Positions 41,573-51,969 of a DNA stretch of 64,000 nucleotides are shown in pieces (position 1 is the stretch's first letter; the number at the start of each line of letters is the position of its first letter). The stretch is from Selaginella moellendorffii (Eukaryota; Streptophyta; Lycopodiopsida; Selaginellales; Selaginellaceae): assembly GCF_000143415.4 (NCBI RefSeq), contig NW_003314264.1:1773786-1837785 (forward strand), written 5' to 3'. The position numbers were made by a program, and so were the translations under genes. The notes under the pieces are model-generated. The model ran no database searches, was not told the DNA's origin, and saw only the letters and a list, made by a program, of their open reading frames with translations.

Positions 41573-44500
41573 TCAGACTGTTATTTTTTGCCTCCAACGC
41601 CTATACAATAATCTTGGAATTTCATCACTCTCCACACTATCAGGATTTAAACCCAATAGTAATGCCATCTCTTCTCTAATACGTCCACACTCATGTTCAG
41701 TGGTCGAAGAACCCATCCGGTTGAGCAGATTATGGAGATGCGGATAGTGCTTGGCTAGACAATATACATGCCATAAATGATGACTGGTGTCTGTCCGATC
41801 AAATGGCTTCTGATATACCGTTCCATCTGCCATTTGGTTGATTTCTGCAGCCACCTCCTGGACTGGCCGGTTCTCTATCACCATCGCTCCAAGCCGTTTT
41901 GCAAGGTCCCCCAGAACATACGGTTTCTTCTCCCTAGTTTCCATACTGCAAGAGATGGGGTGCACTGCATATGTGTGCGTGTTCGCTGCAGTTTTAATCG
42001 GCGAGTCATCGATGATGAGGATTTCACTTGAGCTAGCAGTCCGGTTCATCACTACAGCCTCTGGCTTGACGAAGATGGGCTTGCTACCCCTCACATGGAC
42101 CATAGTCAAGCAATCCTCCTGCGTTAGGAGAAAGTCAAATGGTAATATTACTCGCGTCTGATCGTGCATCATCTGTAGCAACGTTAATGCATTGTGGCGC
42201 ATCATGGATGTCCAAACTCCCAATTGCAAATTGAACCCGGCCCTCTGTTTTAAGTGTCGCATGGTCATTATTAGATCCTGCAGTTTCTCCCGTGTGATTA
42301 ATGTGAATCTGTCTCTTTTGACCAACTTGCGACCGAAGGCTTTGGAGGGTGCAATGACATTCGAGGACGAGCCACGCTCATGGGAGAAAAGGACACCGTT
42401 CAGATCAAAAACGATACAGTACCTTCGCCGTGACTCTGAAATGAAATGCGTCAGCATAAAAAATGGTACAAGTCAATTTTACCATCTACAATATTAGCGA
42501 ATGTTGCTCCCGATGGTCGTTGAGAGGGTTTTGGTCGAGGAAACGTGAAGGGCGGAAATACTCTCCTCTGCAATGTGGGGTCAATCGCATCCGATGGCGT
42601 GTGGGCACATGCCATTTCAGCTGTAGACTCTGGTACAACTGGCTCAACAGTGGCATGGGGTGGTTCCGATGGCGTGTGATCACACGCCATTTCAGCTGGT
42701 GCCTCCGTTGGCAAAGTGGACATGACCGAACAGGCAGTAGGGGCGGTGTAGGGAGGTTCCAACGGCGCGTAGTCAGACGATTGGGCATACGTTGAGTCCG
42801 TTGGAAATGAGGATACGACCGGCTCGGCGGCTGGGGCGGCCTCATGTGGGTCCAATGGCGCCTGGTCACCGTCAGTTGGATACGTGGACAAGATTGACGC
42901 AGTGGTATGGGCAGCATCAAGTGGAGCGTGGTCAGCTTGCTTGGCATTGATATGGATAGTAGCCTCCACCAGCTCTGATGACTCTTGCAGCCAAGTAGAG
43001 TCCACTGGCGGATCCATATGCATGTCCAAATATCTCCCTTCGATTGAGATGGTATCCTCCCGTGCTACTAAAAACAAACTCATTAGCACATTGAATCGAC
43101 TATACTGTATTTACCATCAACTGCTATTGAGGAACTAGGACCGATATCACTTGAGCGCACTGCTGATTCTGAAGGATTGGACATACGTTTCGACCCTTGC
43201 TTGGCACTATCCTTCCTCAACACTAAAGGCTAGAGTTTGTAAATTCAACTGAATAATCTCTACTTACCATTTACTCTGCGACCTACATGGACAATTTTAG
43301 AAATGGTAAAAGGTTAGGAATGAATGTATTATTATTTACCTGATGGTTTGTCTTGTATGACCTTCCTCCGCCGCTCTTTGGCCACCTCAGGCTGGCCATC
43401 GTCGTCATCATCGTCGTCGTCGTTATTGTGATCGTCACCATTGTGAGGACCATCCAAGTCCTCTTCGTCCTCCTCTTCTTCGTCCTCCTCTTCTTTGTCC
43501 TCCTCTTCGTCCTTCTGCTCTTCCTGCTCATTATCTTTCTCTGGCTCCTCATCCCCCTCCTGCATTTCTTCCATAGGCTGCTCAGGCTGGATGGCTTGTT
43601 CTTCCAGGACCATCTTGGGAAAATCATCTGGCCGAGTCTCCATCTCAAAATATAAGACATCCATAGCTTGTTTTAGTGCGTGACCTAGGACCGTATCCTC
43701 ACCCGACTGTCTTAACATGGTTTCTGCACGTTCTTGCACCCTTCGAAGACGACGAGATGAGAAAAACGTGGCCCTGCCTTGAAAAGCTTCCCTCATCCAT
43801 TGTACCTCTCCATTGAGATTGGGGAAGGGGAGTCCGCCATAGGAATCTGAGTCATGAGGTGGTGACTGCCTGCTTTCACTCAGCCCTTGATCTGCAATGA
43901 ATGGCATGAGCACACACGCCATAACCGCAAGGCATTACCTATCATCTTTTCGTTGCCCTTCTTCCTTTTCGAATCAAACGCCTCTGATCTCGACGACTGT
44001 CCAACGTGCTTTCGCTTTTTATGACCACTGTCAGTTTGAGCTTGGCTGGTGCTTGCCTGTTTTGCCTTTGAAGAAGTTTCTCCTGCAAGGAATGGCATGA
44101 GACCACACGCCATTGCAAATATAATTTGTACCTCCTTTTTTCCTATTGCTTTTCTGTTTGTCCTTCTTCGATGCGCCACCAGTGCGCTTTTCAGTCCTCG
44201 TGTCTGAATATTCACAACGATCTATAATCAAAATGGCGTGAGGCCTCACGTGACCTTACCTTGTGCAGGTTGTGAGCTCGGCCCAACATGGGTATCTTCA
44301 ACAGTAGCTGTTAACGCCGTTTCAGCATCTGGGGGTGGCCACGCTCCTGCATACAGAGCTTGTGAGATAACATTTAAACTTAAAGTGCGTACTCACCAGG
44401 TTCGCAGAGAAGATACTGTTTTTCTTTGGCAACTGTAATTATATGCTCCATTGAAGTCACCTCTTCAATGGAGTTTGTCACTGCAACACATAGGACACCC

Positions 44501-47290
44501 TTGAGTAGTGCGGCTCGAAAGAATAGTCTGCCGCAGTTGTACTCGACAATGCATTTGCCCTTGGAGTCGGAAGCAGGTGACCCACCCGCTATTGCGTTGA
44601 AGACCCAGCTGAGCATTTCCCATGCTGCACCTGGAGCTTTCTTTGGATTCGAAAGCTCCATAGCCGTCTTCAGTTCCTCAGGCACAGGTAAATTGACCTC
44701 CCTCAGATCAATTCGATTGGCCTTGTCGAACGAAGCTGGGAAGTCACTCCAGTCCCACTCTGCTGCAGGACCAATAACAAGGGCGAGTGTGAAGATGCGG
44801 ACATTCGTCGGTATCTTCTTCTTAGCCATTATCCCATGGATCTCCCGCATCTCCTTGCCTTTCAACCGAGCCTTCACCTCGTTCAAGGCCTTCCAGAACT
44901 TGTGATAGGATTCGGAGTCGTAGATCATATAGTGGACTGAAGATTCCACCTCCGCAAGTCCCACCATTAAGTCAATGATGGAGCTGACTTCGTCTGCATG
45001 AGTGATCTCCTCGTTTGTGAAGTCCATCACACAAAAGATGTTCTTGACTTGCTCTTCTCCGCGGGAAACGATGCTCCTCCACCTTTGATCCTCATCCGAA
45101 TTCAAGTATACCCGGTAAGGTTCTCGATAGGCCTCTGCTGCGGGGTCGAGCTGTTTCTGAAGCCGGCGATCGACATCAATCTTAATGAAATTTGGATACT
45201 GATCCAACTTCTCAGCTTTACTTTTCGTGGCATCCCGCAGCAGATCGATGAACTTGGGGGCCCCCTTCACGTACTCGTCGATGTCTTCATTTGACAACTC
45301 CAGCGCTTCCATCATCTCTTGCGTGGTGTCGATTCTCACCCTCTCCACGGCCACTTGCTCGAAGATCCAATCCTTCAATAGCGCACGAGCTCTCAGAGTC
45401 GTGCACAAGTCCTCGTATGTCACAATATGGCCGGGAGTCATTTTGGTCTTGTTGAAGACAACCTCACCACGTAGAAGAGCATTAGCCACTGTCAGAAGGT
45501 CGTCGTCGTCTAGAGACCGCGAGAAACGCAAGGCGTTGAGCTTCAAATCATTGGGCTTCCGGCCGTCCTCCACACCCATTGACTTTGGCAACTCCCCGTC
45601 ATGGTACCTCCTCAGCACATCTACCCATTTGTCAAAAACAACTTTTGTCGCGAGTAGAATGTTATGGATGCTGAGTGTGTCATTGACCCCCAGTGTTTTC
45701 GAGAGAAGACTCGAGAATTCCTGCAATGGAAATGGCGTGAGGCCACATGCTATGCCACATACAACGAGGCTTACCTGCCAGGCGCTAGTTGCTAGTGCAC
45801 GTCCTTGTCCTGGTTTTTGTGGCTTCTTCAGTTGAACCCAGAGCTTCCGTGTTCGTGCCAATGTCTCGTGTAGACCCGATTTGTAGCACGTTTCTTGCTT
45901 GACATTCTGCGCGTGGGAGATGTATATGATAGATCGGAGGGGCGAGTTGCCTTTTATCAGGCGGACAACTCTTGTCTTGAAGACTTTCTTCACCTCCTCG
46001 CCCACCATAATATCCACAACTATCTCTTGCATCGCCAAGCTAGAATGCTGCCCGGAGACGGCATAGAACCGGATGTTCTGATCGTCCAACACCTTCCTAT
46101 TGATCAAGTCTGGAAACCTCATCTCGCCCTTCATTTTTTGGTAGTAGGGGATCACGTCTGCGATGTCGGGTGTTACTGGACTTGCCAGCATCTTCTGCTT
46201 CAATTTCTCCACCCACTCATCAGATACTAGCCTGTGGTTGTATTTGCTTTGGATGTCGATACGGCTCACGTCGATTGTATATACTTTGTTGGAATAGTAA
46301 CAAGTACTATTATCTGCGATGATTTTTGCTGCCTCTTCTTGCTCTTTCTGCTCTTTGCGGCTCTTCTTTTTGGTGGGTGTAGTGTTCGAACCCGAGGCAA
46401 TGGCATCACTAAGTAGCTTCTTTTTTGGAGCAGGAGAGTCGGACGTCGGCTTGAGCTTGACCACCCTTTTCTGCTTCAAGGTAGTTTCCAGATCGACCCC
46501 CTTCCCCTTTGCTTCGCGAACTGGAGTCACTCTCAACGGCTCAATGTTGGAATATAGTTTTTGAACATCGCCGTAGGTGAGGTCCGTGGATTCCATGTGA
46601 TCTTCATAGACCCGCAGCGTCTTTGAAATTGTGGGCCTCCTGGACAACCTCTCCCTAGCTCCCTCTAGGAATTCCTCATAGCCGCTGCCCCCCTCCGGGA
46701 AGCCGCTAGGATGTGCAAGGTGGATCTTGAAGGCAGACGCTGTCTCTACCACAAGTGCCAGTCCATATTCTTGCATGGAACTGCATGGAGTGTCTGTCAC
46801 TTGGATAAGGATCCCCATGCATTCTTTTCTCCCAGCATCTGTGTTGTACAGCCTCAGATCCTCGCCTTCCATCCCGAAAGTCCAACTGGTGAGCTCCTCC
46901 CCCTTCTCTGCATCCACATTGACAGTGGCTGGAAGAAGAACGCAATTCCTCGCCTGTTCAGAAATGCACAACAATTAGAGCTGACAGATGAAAAGCTAGT
47001 AGCTGGAAATAACGTGAGGCCACACGCCATTCACCACTGCATCAGATGTCTTGAGGCTGCATCCTAAGATGGCGTGAGGCTACACGCCATCTGTAACCGG
47101 ACTGCACTCGAGAGCCCAATCGGTGCATGCCAATGTTGCTACTGAATGGCATGTGGCCTCATGCCATTTTCTACTTGGCCTAAAAGACTTACCATTTGAA
47201 GCCGAATGGAGGCGTGACAACCGGACTCGCTGGCGAATGTGCACTGTGTGTGCAGCGGATCGTAGCAGCAAGGCTACTCTGCCACTTACA
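41573..47290 (-). CDS. Large multi-domain gene: ParB/Srx-like domain plus FCP1-like HAD domain (5' end uncertain)
   Basis: I join 11 exons: about 47193-47280, 45775-46953, 44397-45720, 44260-44346, 44132-44221, 43939-44082, 43340-43891, 43268-43282, 43115-43222, 42483-43067 and 41573-42435; about 1675 residues. At about 45880-46290 lies a ParB/sulfiredoxin-like region (YTIDVSRIDIQSKYNHRLVS, then FYAVSGQHSSLAMQE and SHAQNVKQE; GQH replaces ParB GERR). Next come basic, very acidic (43.4-43.6 kb) and Pro-rich linkers. The last exon is an FCP1/SCP-type HAD: CIVFDLNGVLFSHE, GVWTSMMRHN, LIIDDSP; DLNGV lacks the second Asp of DxDxT, so phosphatase activity is doubtful. All eight introns after 44397 are phase 1. 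Palindromes lie in five introns. The first exon's start was not found. Confidence 0.65.
42483..43067 (-). other. Pro/Ala-rich exon with palindrome-encoded repeats
   Basis: Part of the ParB-HAD gene. Repeated motifs of the type HAPLDAAH, QAPLDPHE, YAPLEPPY, HTPSEPPH. Two of them, EMACDHTPSEP and EMACAHTPSDA, are encoded by palindromes (42669-42690, perfect over 22 bp, and 42594-42615), so the element's palindrome is translated here. Confidence 0.6.
46954..47192 (-). other. Intron carrying three palindromes
   Basis: Donor GTAAGTC at 47192, acceptor TGAACAG at 46954. At 239 nt it is the longest intron of the ParB-HAD gene and holds palindromes at 47008, 47068 and 47145, spaced 60 and 77 bp. Confidence 0.55.
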
Positions 47291-47394
47291 GTTGGAGAGT
47301 GGCGCTGAAATCTCCCGGGACGCCAAGTGGGCTGCGTGTGGGTGGCGGAGTGGGCGGCGGAGTTGGCGGCGAAGTTACAAACTGGGTGTGTCTT

Positions 47395-47625
47395 GAAGTG
47401 GACGCCGATGCACACGAGCGCGATGCGAGCGCGAGTGTGATGCAAGCGCGAGTGGACGCCGATGCACACGAGAAACCTGTAGAGAAGTGGGAGCGCAAGT
47501 GGGAGCGCGATGCGAGCGCGAGTGGGAGCGCGATGCGAGCGCGAGTGGGAGCGCGATGCGAGCGCGAGTGGGAGCGCGATGCGAGCGCGAGTGTGCGAGC
47601 GCGAGTACGAAGCAAAATGCAAAAC
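47395..47625. repeat. GC-rich tandem repeat (GCGATGCGAGCGCGAGTG type)
   Basis: About four tidy copies of a 23-24 bp unit GAGCGCGATGCGAGCGCGAGTG at about 47500-47600, with degenerate copies from 47395. Frames on both strands through it are low-complexity artefacts. It lies just above the ParB-HAD gene, where its promoter would be expected. Confidence 0.8.
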
Positions 47626-47889
47626 CTAACCTCACACGCGCGAAATGTCACGACGGTTGGTAATCCCGTCACGTCATCATTTCTCGGACTTGGGCACTAC
47701 CATTAATTTCTAGATCGGCACGCGCATGCGTGAAATCCAAAAGAAATCCGCAACGTCATCATTCCTCGGACTGCATGCACGCGAAATCCAAAAGAAAGAT
47801 CATGATTGGGATATCATTTAATACCCTCGCTATATTTATACCATGCATGATTGGATATTCCAAAGCATCTTGTATTTCCAAAAATGCCA

Positions 47890-49900
47890 GATGTTCAGCT
47901 AAATAAATTGTCAGAGGATGATGTTCAAGCATATGGGCTCATGCAATTTTGATCCCAAAAAATGCACCAAAAAATGCTCGGCGTCATCTGGCGTTATCTC
48001 TTGAATGGCGTGGGGCCGCATGCCATTTTCAGGAGCACATAGGAGTATATTCCTAGAATATTCTGACACGCGCGAGATTGTTTTGAGTTTCCTGGAGATC
48101 CAACTGTTAGATCGCAACCATATTTTACAGAATGGTATACAATGTCCTTCTTGATGACCCTGCAAAGAAGCATCTCGATCGGACACCACATGAGACCACA
48201 CGAGCCTTACAATGTTTCAGGGGCATTTGCCATAGATCCGACCGTTATTTTGCTCCAAGATTCTACAGTTTGGTGTGCATTGACCTTTCCATCGACACTG
48301 CAAAGGGACATCACAATCAGATGCGGGATCACAAGAAACCAACTTCACTAACTCTGGTTTCACCAAGATCTACGTAAGGAGTTATGAAATGAAAGGACCC
48401 TCTCTATTGAAATGTGTTTATGGTCCTAGGGGCATTGTGACATATCCAAGGATTTTGCATCAAGTTCTGTATTTGCATGTTTATCAAGCTACTGAATTGC
48501 TAAACCCTAAACCCTAAACCCTAAACATGTGGCAAATGCTGCGTGAAGAAAGATGCCCTTTCTGGGCAAATGCTGTAAGAGGCAGATGCCGAGCAAATGT
48601 ATCTCAGGCTAGTGAAGGGGACAAACGAAAGCTAGCAACCAAAGGAATGTAAGCAACCAAAGGAATGTAAGTAGGGCATGTGTTTGTAAGTTTAAAAATG
48701 CCTCAACCACTTAAATTTCCAAGTAAATAAAGCTGTTTCTATTTTTGGTACAGGTAAACTTTATAGCGTGTGGGCTCATGCAATTTTGAACCCAAAAATG
48801 CACCAAAAAATGCTCGACTAGCATTATTCTTTGAATGGCGTGTGGCCTTATATTGCCATAAATGACACAGCATAATTATTCCTTTACACGGCGAATAATC
48901 TTGGAGCACATAAGAGTATATTCCTAGAATATTCTGACACGCGCGAGATTGTTTTGAGTTTGCTGGAGATCCAACCGTTAGATCGCAACCATATTTTACA
49001 GAATGGTATACAATGTCCTTCTTGATGACCCTGCAAAGAAGCATCTCGATCGGACACCACATGAGACCACACGAGCCTTACAATGTTTCAGGGGCATTTG
49101 CCATAGATCCGACCGTTATTTTGCTCCAAGATTCTACAGTTTGGTGTGCATTGACCTTTCCATCGACACTGCAAAGGGACATCACAATCAGATGCGGGAT
49201 CACAAGAAACCAACTTCACTAACTTTGGTTTCACCAAGATCTACGTAAGGAGTTATGAAATGAAAGGACCCTCTCTATTGAAATGTGTTTATGGTCCTAG
49301 GGGCATTGTGACATATTAAAGGATTTTGCATCAAGTTCTGTATTTGCATGTTTATCAAGCTACTGAATTGCTAAACCCTAAACCCTAAACCCTAACCCTA
49401 AACATGTGGCAAATGCTGCGTGAAGAAAGATGCCCTTTCTGGGCAAATGCTGTAAGAGGCAGATTCCGAGCAGATGTATCTCAGGCCAGCGAAGGGGACA
49501 AACGAAAGCTAGCTATAAACATGACGGGATGCAAATAGATTACTAGGCTGGTCCTGCGAAAATCAAAAACCATAATTGAAAACATTGAAAATGCAAAAAG
49601 AAAGGTTTATAATATTTTTGAATTTTAAGCAACCAAATGAATGTAAGTAGGGCATGTGTTTGTAAGTTTAAAAATGCCTCAACCACTTAAATTCCCAAGT
49701 AAATAAAGCTGTTTCTATTTTTGGTACAGGTAAACTTTATAGTGTGTGGGCTCATGCAATTTTGAACCCAAAAATGCACCAAAAAATGCTCGACTAGCAT
49801 TATTCTTTGAATGGCGTGTGGCCTTATATTGCCATAAATGGACGTACACACACAGCATAATTATTCCTTTACATGGCGAATAATCTTGGCGCGGATCGCT
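47890..49900. repeat. Tandem about 870-bp repeats with telomere-like CCCTAAA runs
   Basis: Two nearly complete units and a partial third: GTGTGGGCTCATGCAATTTT-type starts at about 47930, 48770 and 49745; matching interiors at 48031-48600 and 48903-49490 (48142 pairs with 49013). Each full unit contains CTAAACCCTAAACCCTAAA (48503-48524; 49373-49402 with one AACCCTAAC variant), the plant telomere motif, and each starts beside a palindrome (48004, 48834, 49808). No gene seen. Confidence 0.8.
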
Positions 49901-50109
49901 GACGTGGCATAGCAAAGTTCGAATCACTGACATGGCACAGCTGGATCGAGGCAAGGACATGATGTGACAAAGTTCAACCTCCGACAGCAAAGTCTAGAAG
50001 CTACTCAGTTTGAAATTTGTCAGAGGAATCATAAGATCTGGTTTGTCAGAGGATTTGATGTGACGTTCAAGCGTGTGTTATTTTTGAATTCTCGAACTCA
50101 TTCCTAGGT

Positions 50110-50345
50110 CTATCATTTTTGTGCGCCGTGTTCTTGGTTCCGCTGAGCGTAGTGAGCGCTGCTTGTGTAAGCGGCGTTGTGAGCTGTGGTTTATGCGTCT
50201 ACAAGCGGTTGTGGCATTGCGAGCGCCATTGCAAGCGGCAGTTTATGCGAGTGGCAGTTTGTGCGAGCGGCGCTACGAGCAGTTGCGGTGTTGCGAGCGG
50301 CGCTACGAGTAGTTGCGGTGTTGCGAGCGGCACTGTCTTTGGTGT
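50110..50345. repeat. Degenerate GCGAGCGGC-type repeat
   Basis: Imperfect repeats of GTTGCGAGCGGC(G/A)CTACGAG(C/T)A, clearest at 50260-50335. No gene recognised between 49900 and 50500. Confidence 0.65.
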
Positions 50346-50504
50346 GGCTACCGCTTCCTCTTGATATTCGGCACTTGTGCTTCCTGGTATGTTCACCATG
50401 GAATGGTTTAGGACCACATTTAGAAATGGCATGAGGCCACATGCCATCTTGGGCCCTTGCAATTTCATGGCTAGCGTATTGTCATGTATGTTTTTACTTG
50501 CCTG

Positions 50505-51169
50505 CAGCTGTGTGTGAGGCAATCTTCAAGAGGTTTGTCGAGACATGTAGCGAGCAGCAACCACATAAAACCTGCCTCTTGGAAGATGGAACACGAGACA
50601 CCCAACGAGTTCTCCCTTCCATGTATACCAAGGGGGCCATATTGGAAGATGTGAATCGGGAACTCTAGAGTAATGGCTACAGGAAGCTGAGCCAATCTAG
50701 ATTTAGTAGATTGTGGAGCAACAGGTTTACATTTTGAATGGTGGGAAGAGAGTTGCAAAAGGGACCCTTGTGTCTATGGATCGGAACTTTGTTATACATT
50801 GTCAAAGGCTTGGGGAAGGCAATGCTGCTGTATCAGTAGAGACTGTCTTCGATGGGAATGTGGTCGCTATTGAACGAGGAGAGATGGTCGTCGGGGTAAA
50901 TGTTGTTGTTGCCTTGAAAAATCTTCAGAAGAAAGCAGATGTTGGGGACAGTGCAAGTGCGACGCATGTTCCCTCCGTGGATCTTAAGAACCGTGCTACA
51001 TGGATTCAGGCAAAAGTGTTTCTAAACAACCCCGAGGGGGAGGTGGTAGCTGAGGGCTTAGCCACAGTTGTCGATCCAAGAGATGCGGTTGCTAATCAAG
51101 AATTGGGCTGGGATGATATTGGAGTTGCGATTTTAAAGGTTGTTGACACAGAAAAAAACAGTCTGACTA
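50505..51169 (+). pseudogene. Rearranged 5' pieces of the DDE-like transposase, copy 2
   Basis: 50505-50730 codes an internal piece (IFKRFVETCSEQQPHKTCLL, then SQSRFSRLWSNR) with CAG changed to TAG at 50666-50668; it is joined at about 50731 to what looks like the N-terminal region (VYILNGGKRVAKGTLVSMDR, GEGNAAVSVETVFDG, then ELGWDDIGVAILKVVDTEKN) and runs into the assembly gap. The order is wrong compared with the copy at 54.3-56.3 kb, so this locus is scrambled. Confidence 0.7.
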
Positions 51170-51968
51170 NNNNNNNNNNNNNNNNNNNNNNNNNNNNNNN
51201 NNNNNNNNNNNNNNNNNNNNNNNNNNNNNNNNNNNNNNNNNNNNNNNNNNNNNNNNNNNNNNNNNNNNNNNNNNNNNNNNNNNNNNNNNNNNNNNNNNNN
51301 NNNNNNNNNNNNNNNNNNNNNNNNNNNNNNNNNNNNNNNNNNNNNNNNNNNNNNNNNNNNNNNNNNNNNNNNNNNNNNNNNNNNNNNNNNNNNNNNNNNN
51401 NNNNNNNNNNNNNNNNNNNNNNNNNNNNNNNNNNNNNNNNNNNNNNNNNNNNNNNNNNNNNNNNNNNNNNNNNNNNNNNNNNNNNNNNNNNNNNNNNNNN
51501 NNNNNNNNNNNNNNNNNNNNNNNNNNNNNNNNNNNNNNNNNNNNNNNNNNNNNNNNNNNNNNNNNNNNNNNNNNNNNNNNNNNNNNNNNNNNNNNNNNNN
51601 NNNNNNNNNNNNNNNNNNNNNNNNNNNNNNNNNNNNNNNNNNNNNNNNNNNNNNNNNNNNNNNNNNNNNNNNNNNNNNNNNNNNNNNNNNNNNNNNNNNN
51701 NNNNNNNNNNNNNNNNNNNNNNNNNNNNNNNNNNNNNNNNNNNNNNNNNNNNNNNNNNNNNNNNNNNNNNNNNNNNNNNNNNNNNNNNNNNNNNNNNNNN
51801 NNNNNNNNNNNNNNNNNNNNNNNNNNNNNNNNNNNNNNNNNNNNNNNNNNNNNNNNNNNNNNNNNNNNNNNNNNNNNNNNNNNNNNNNNNNNNNNNNNNN
51901 NNNNNNNNNNNNNNNNNNNNNNNNNNNNNNNNNNNNNNNNNNNNNNNNNNNNNNNNNNNNNNNNNNNN
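51170..51968. other. Assembly gap (N run)
   Basis: 799 undetermined bases inside the transposase copy 2. Judging from copy 3, the missing part should include the HTH-like region CMKAWRIIYGVPRTTFYRIK. Confidence 1.
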
Positions 51969-51969
51969 C

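Noticed and set aside
43353-43655. Hydrophobic frame on the plus strand that looks like a multi-pass membrane protein
   Set aside because: It is the antisense of the Asp/Glu-rich exon of the ParB-HAD gene; acidic GAN/GAY codons read backwards as Val, Leu, Ile and Phe.
45721-45774. Uninterrupted 864-codon frame including this stretch
   Set aside because: The stretch has perfect intron borders (GTAAGC..TTGCAG) and is palindrome sequence like three other introns; I treat it as an intron although retention would keep the frame.
47080-47706. Several Arg/Ala/Ser-rich frames on both strands
   Set aside because: They come from the GCGATGCGAGCGCGAG repeat and do not extend beyond it.
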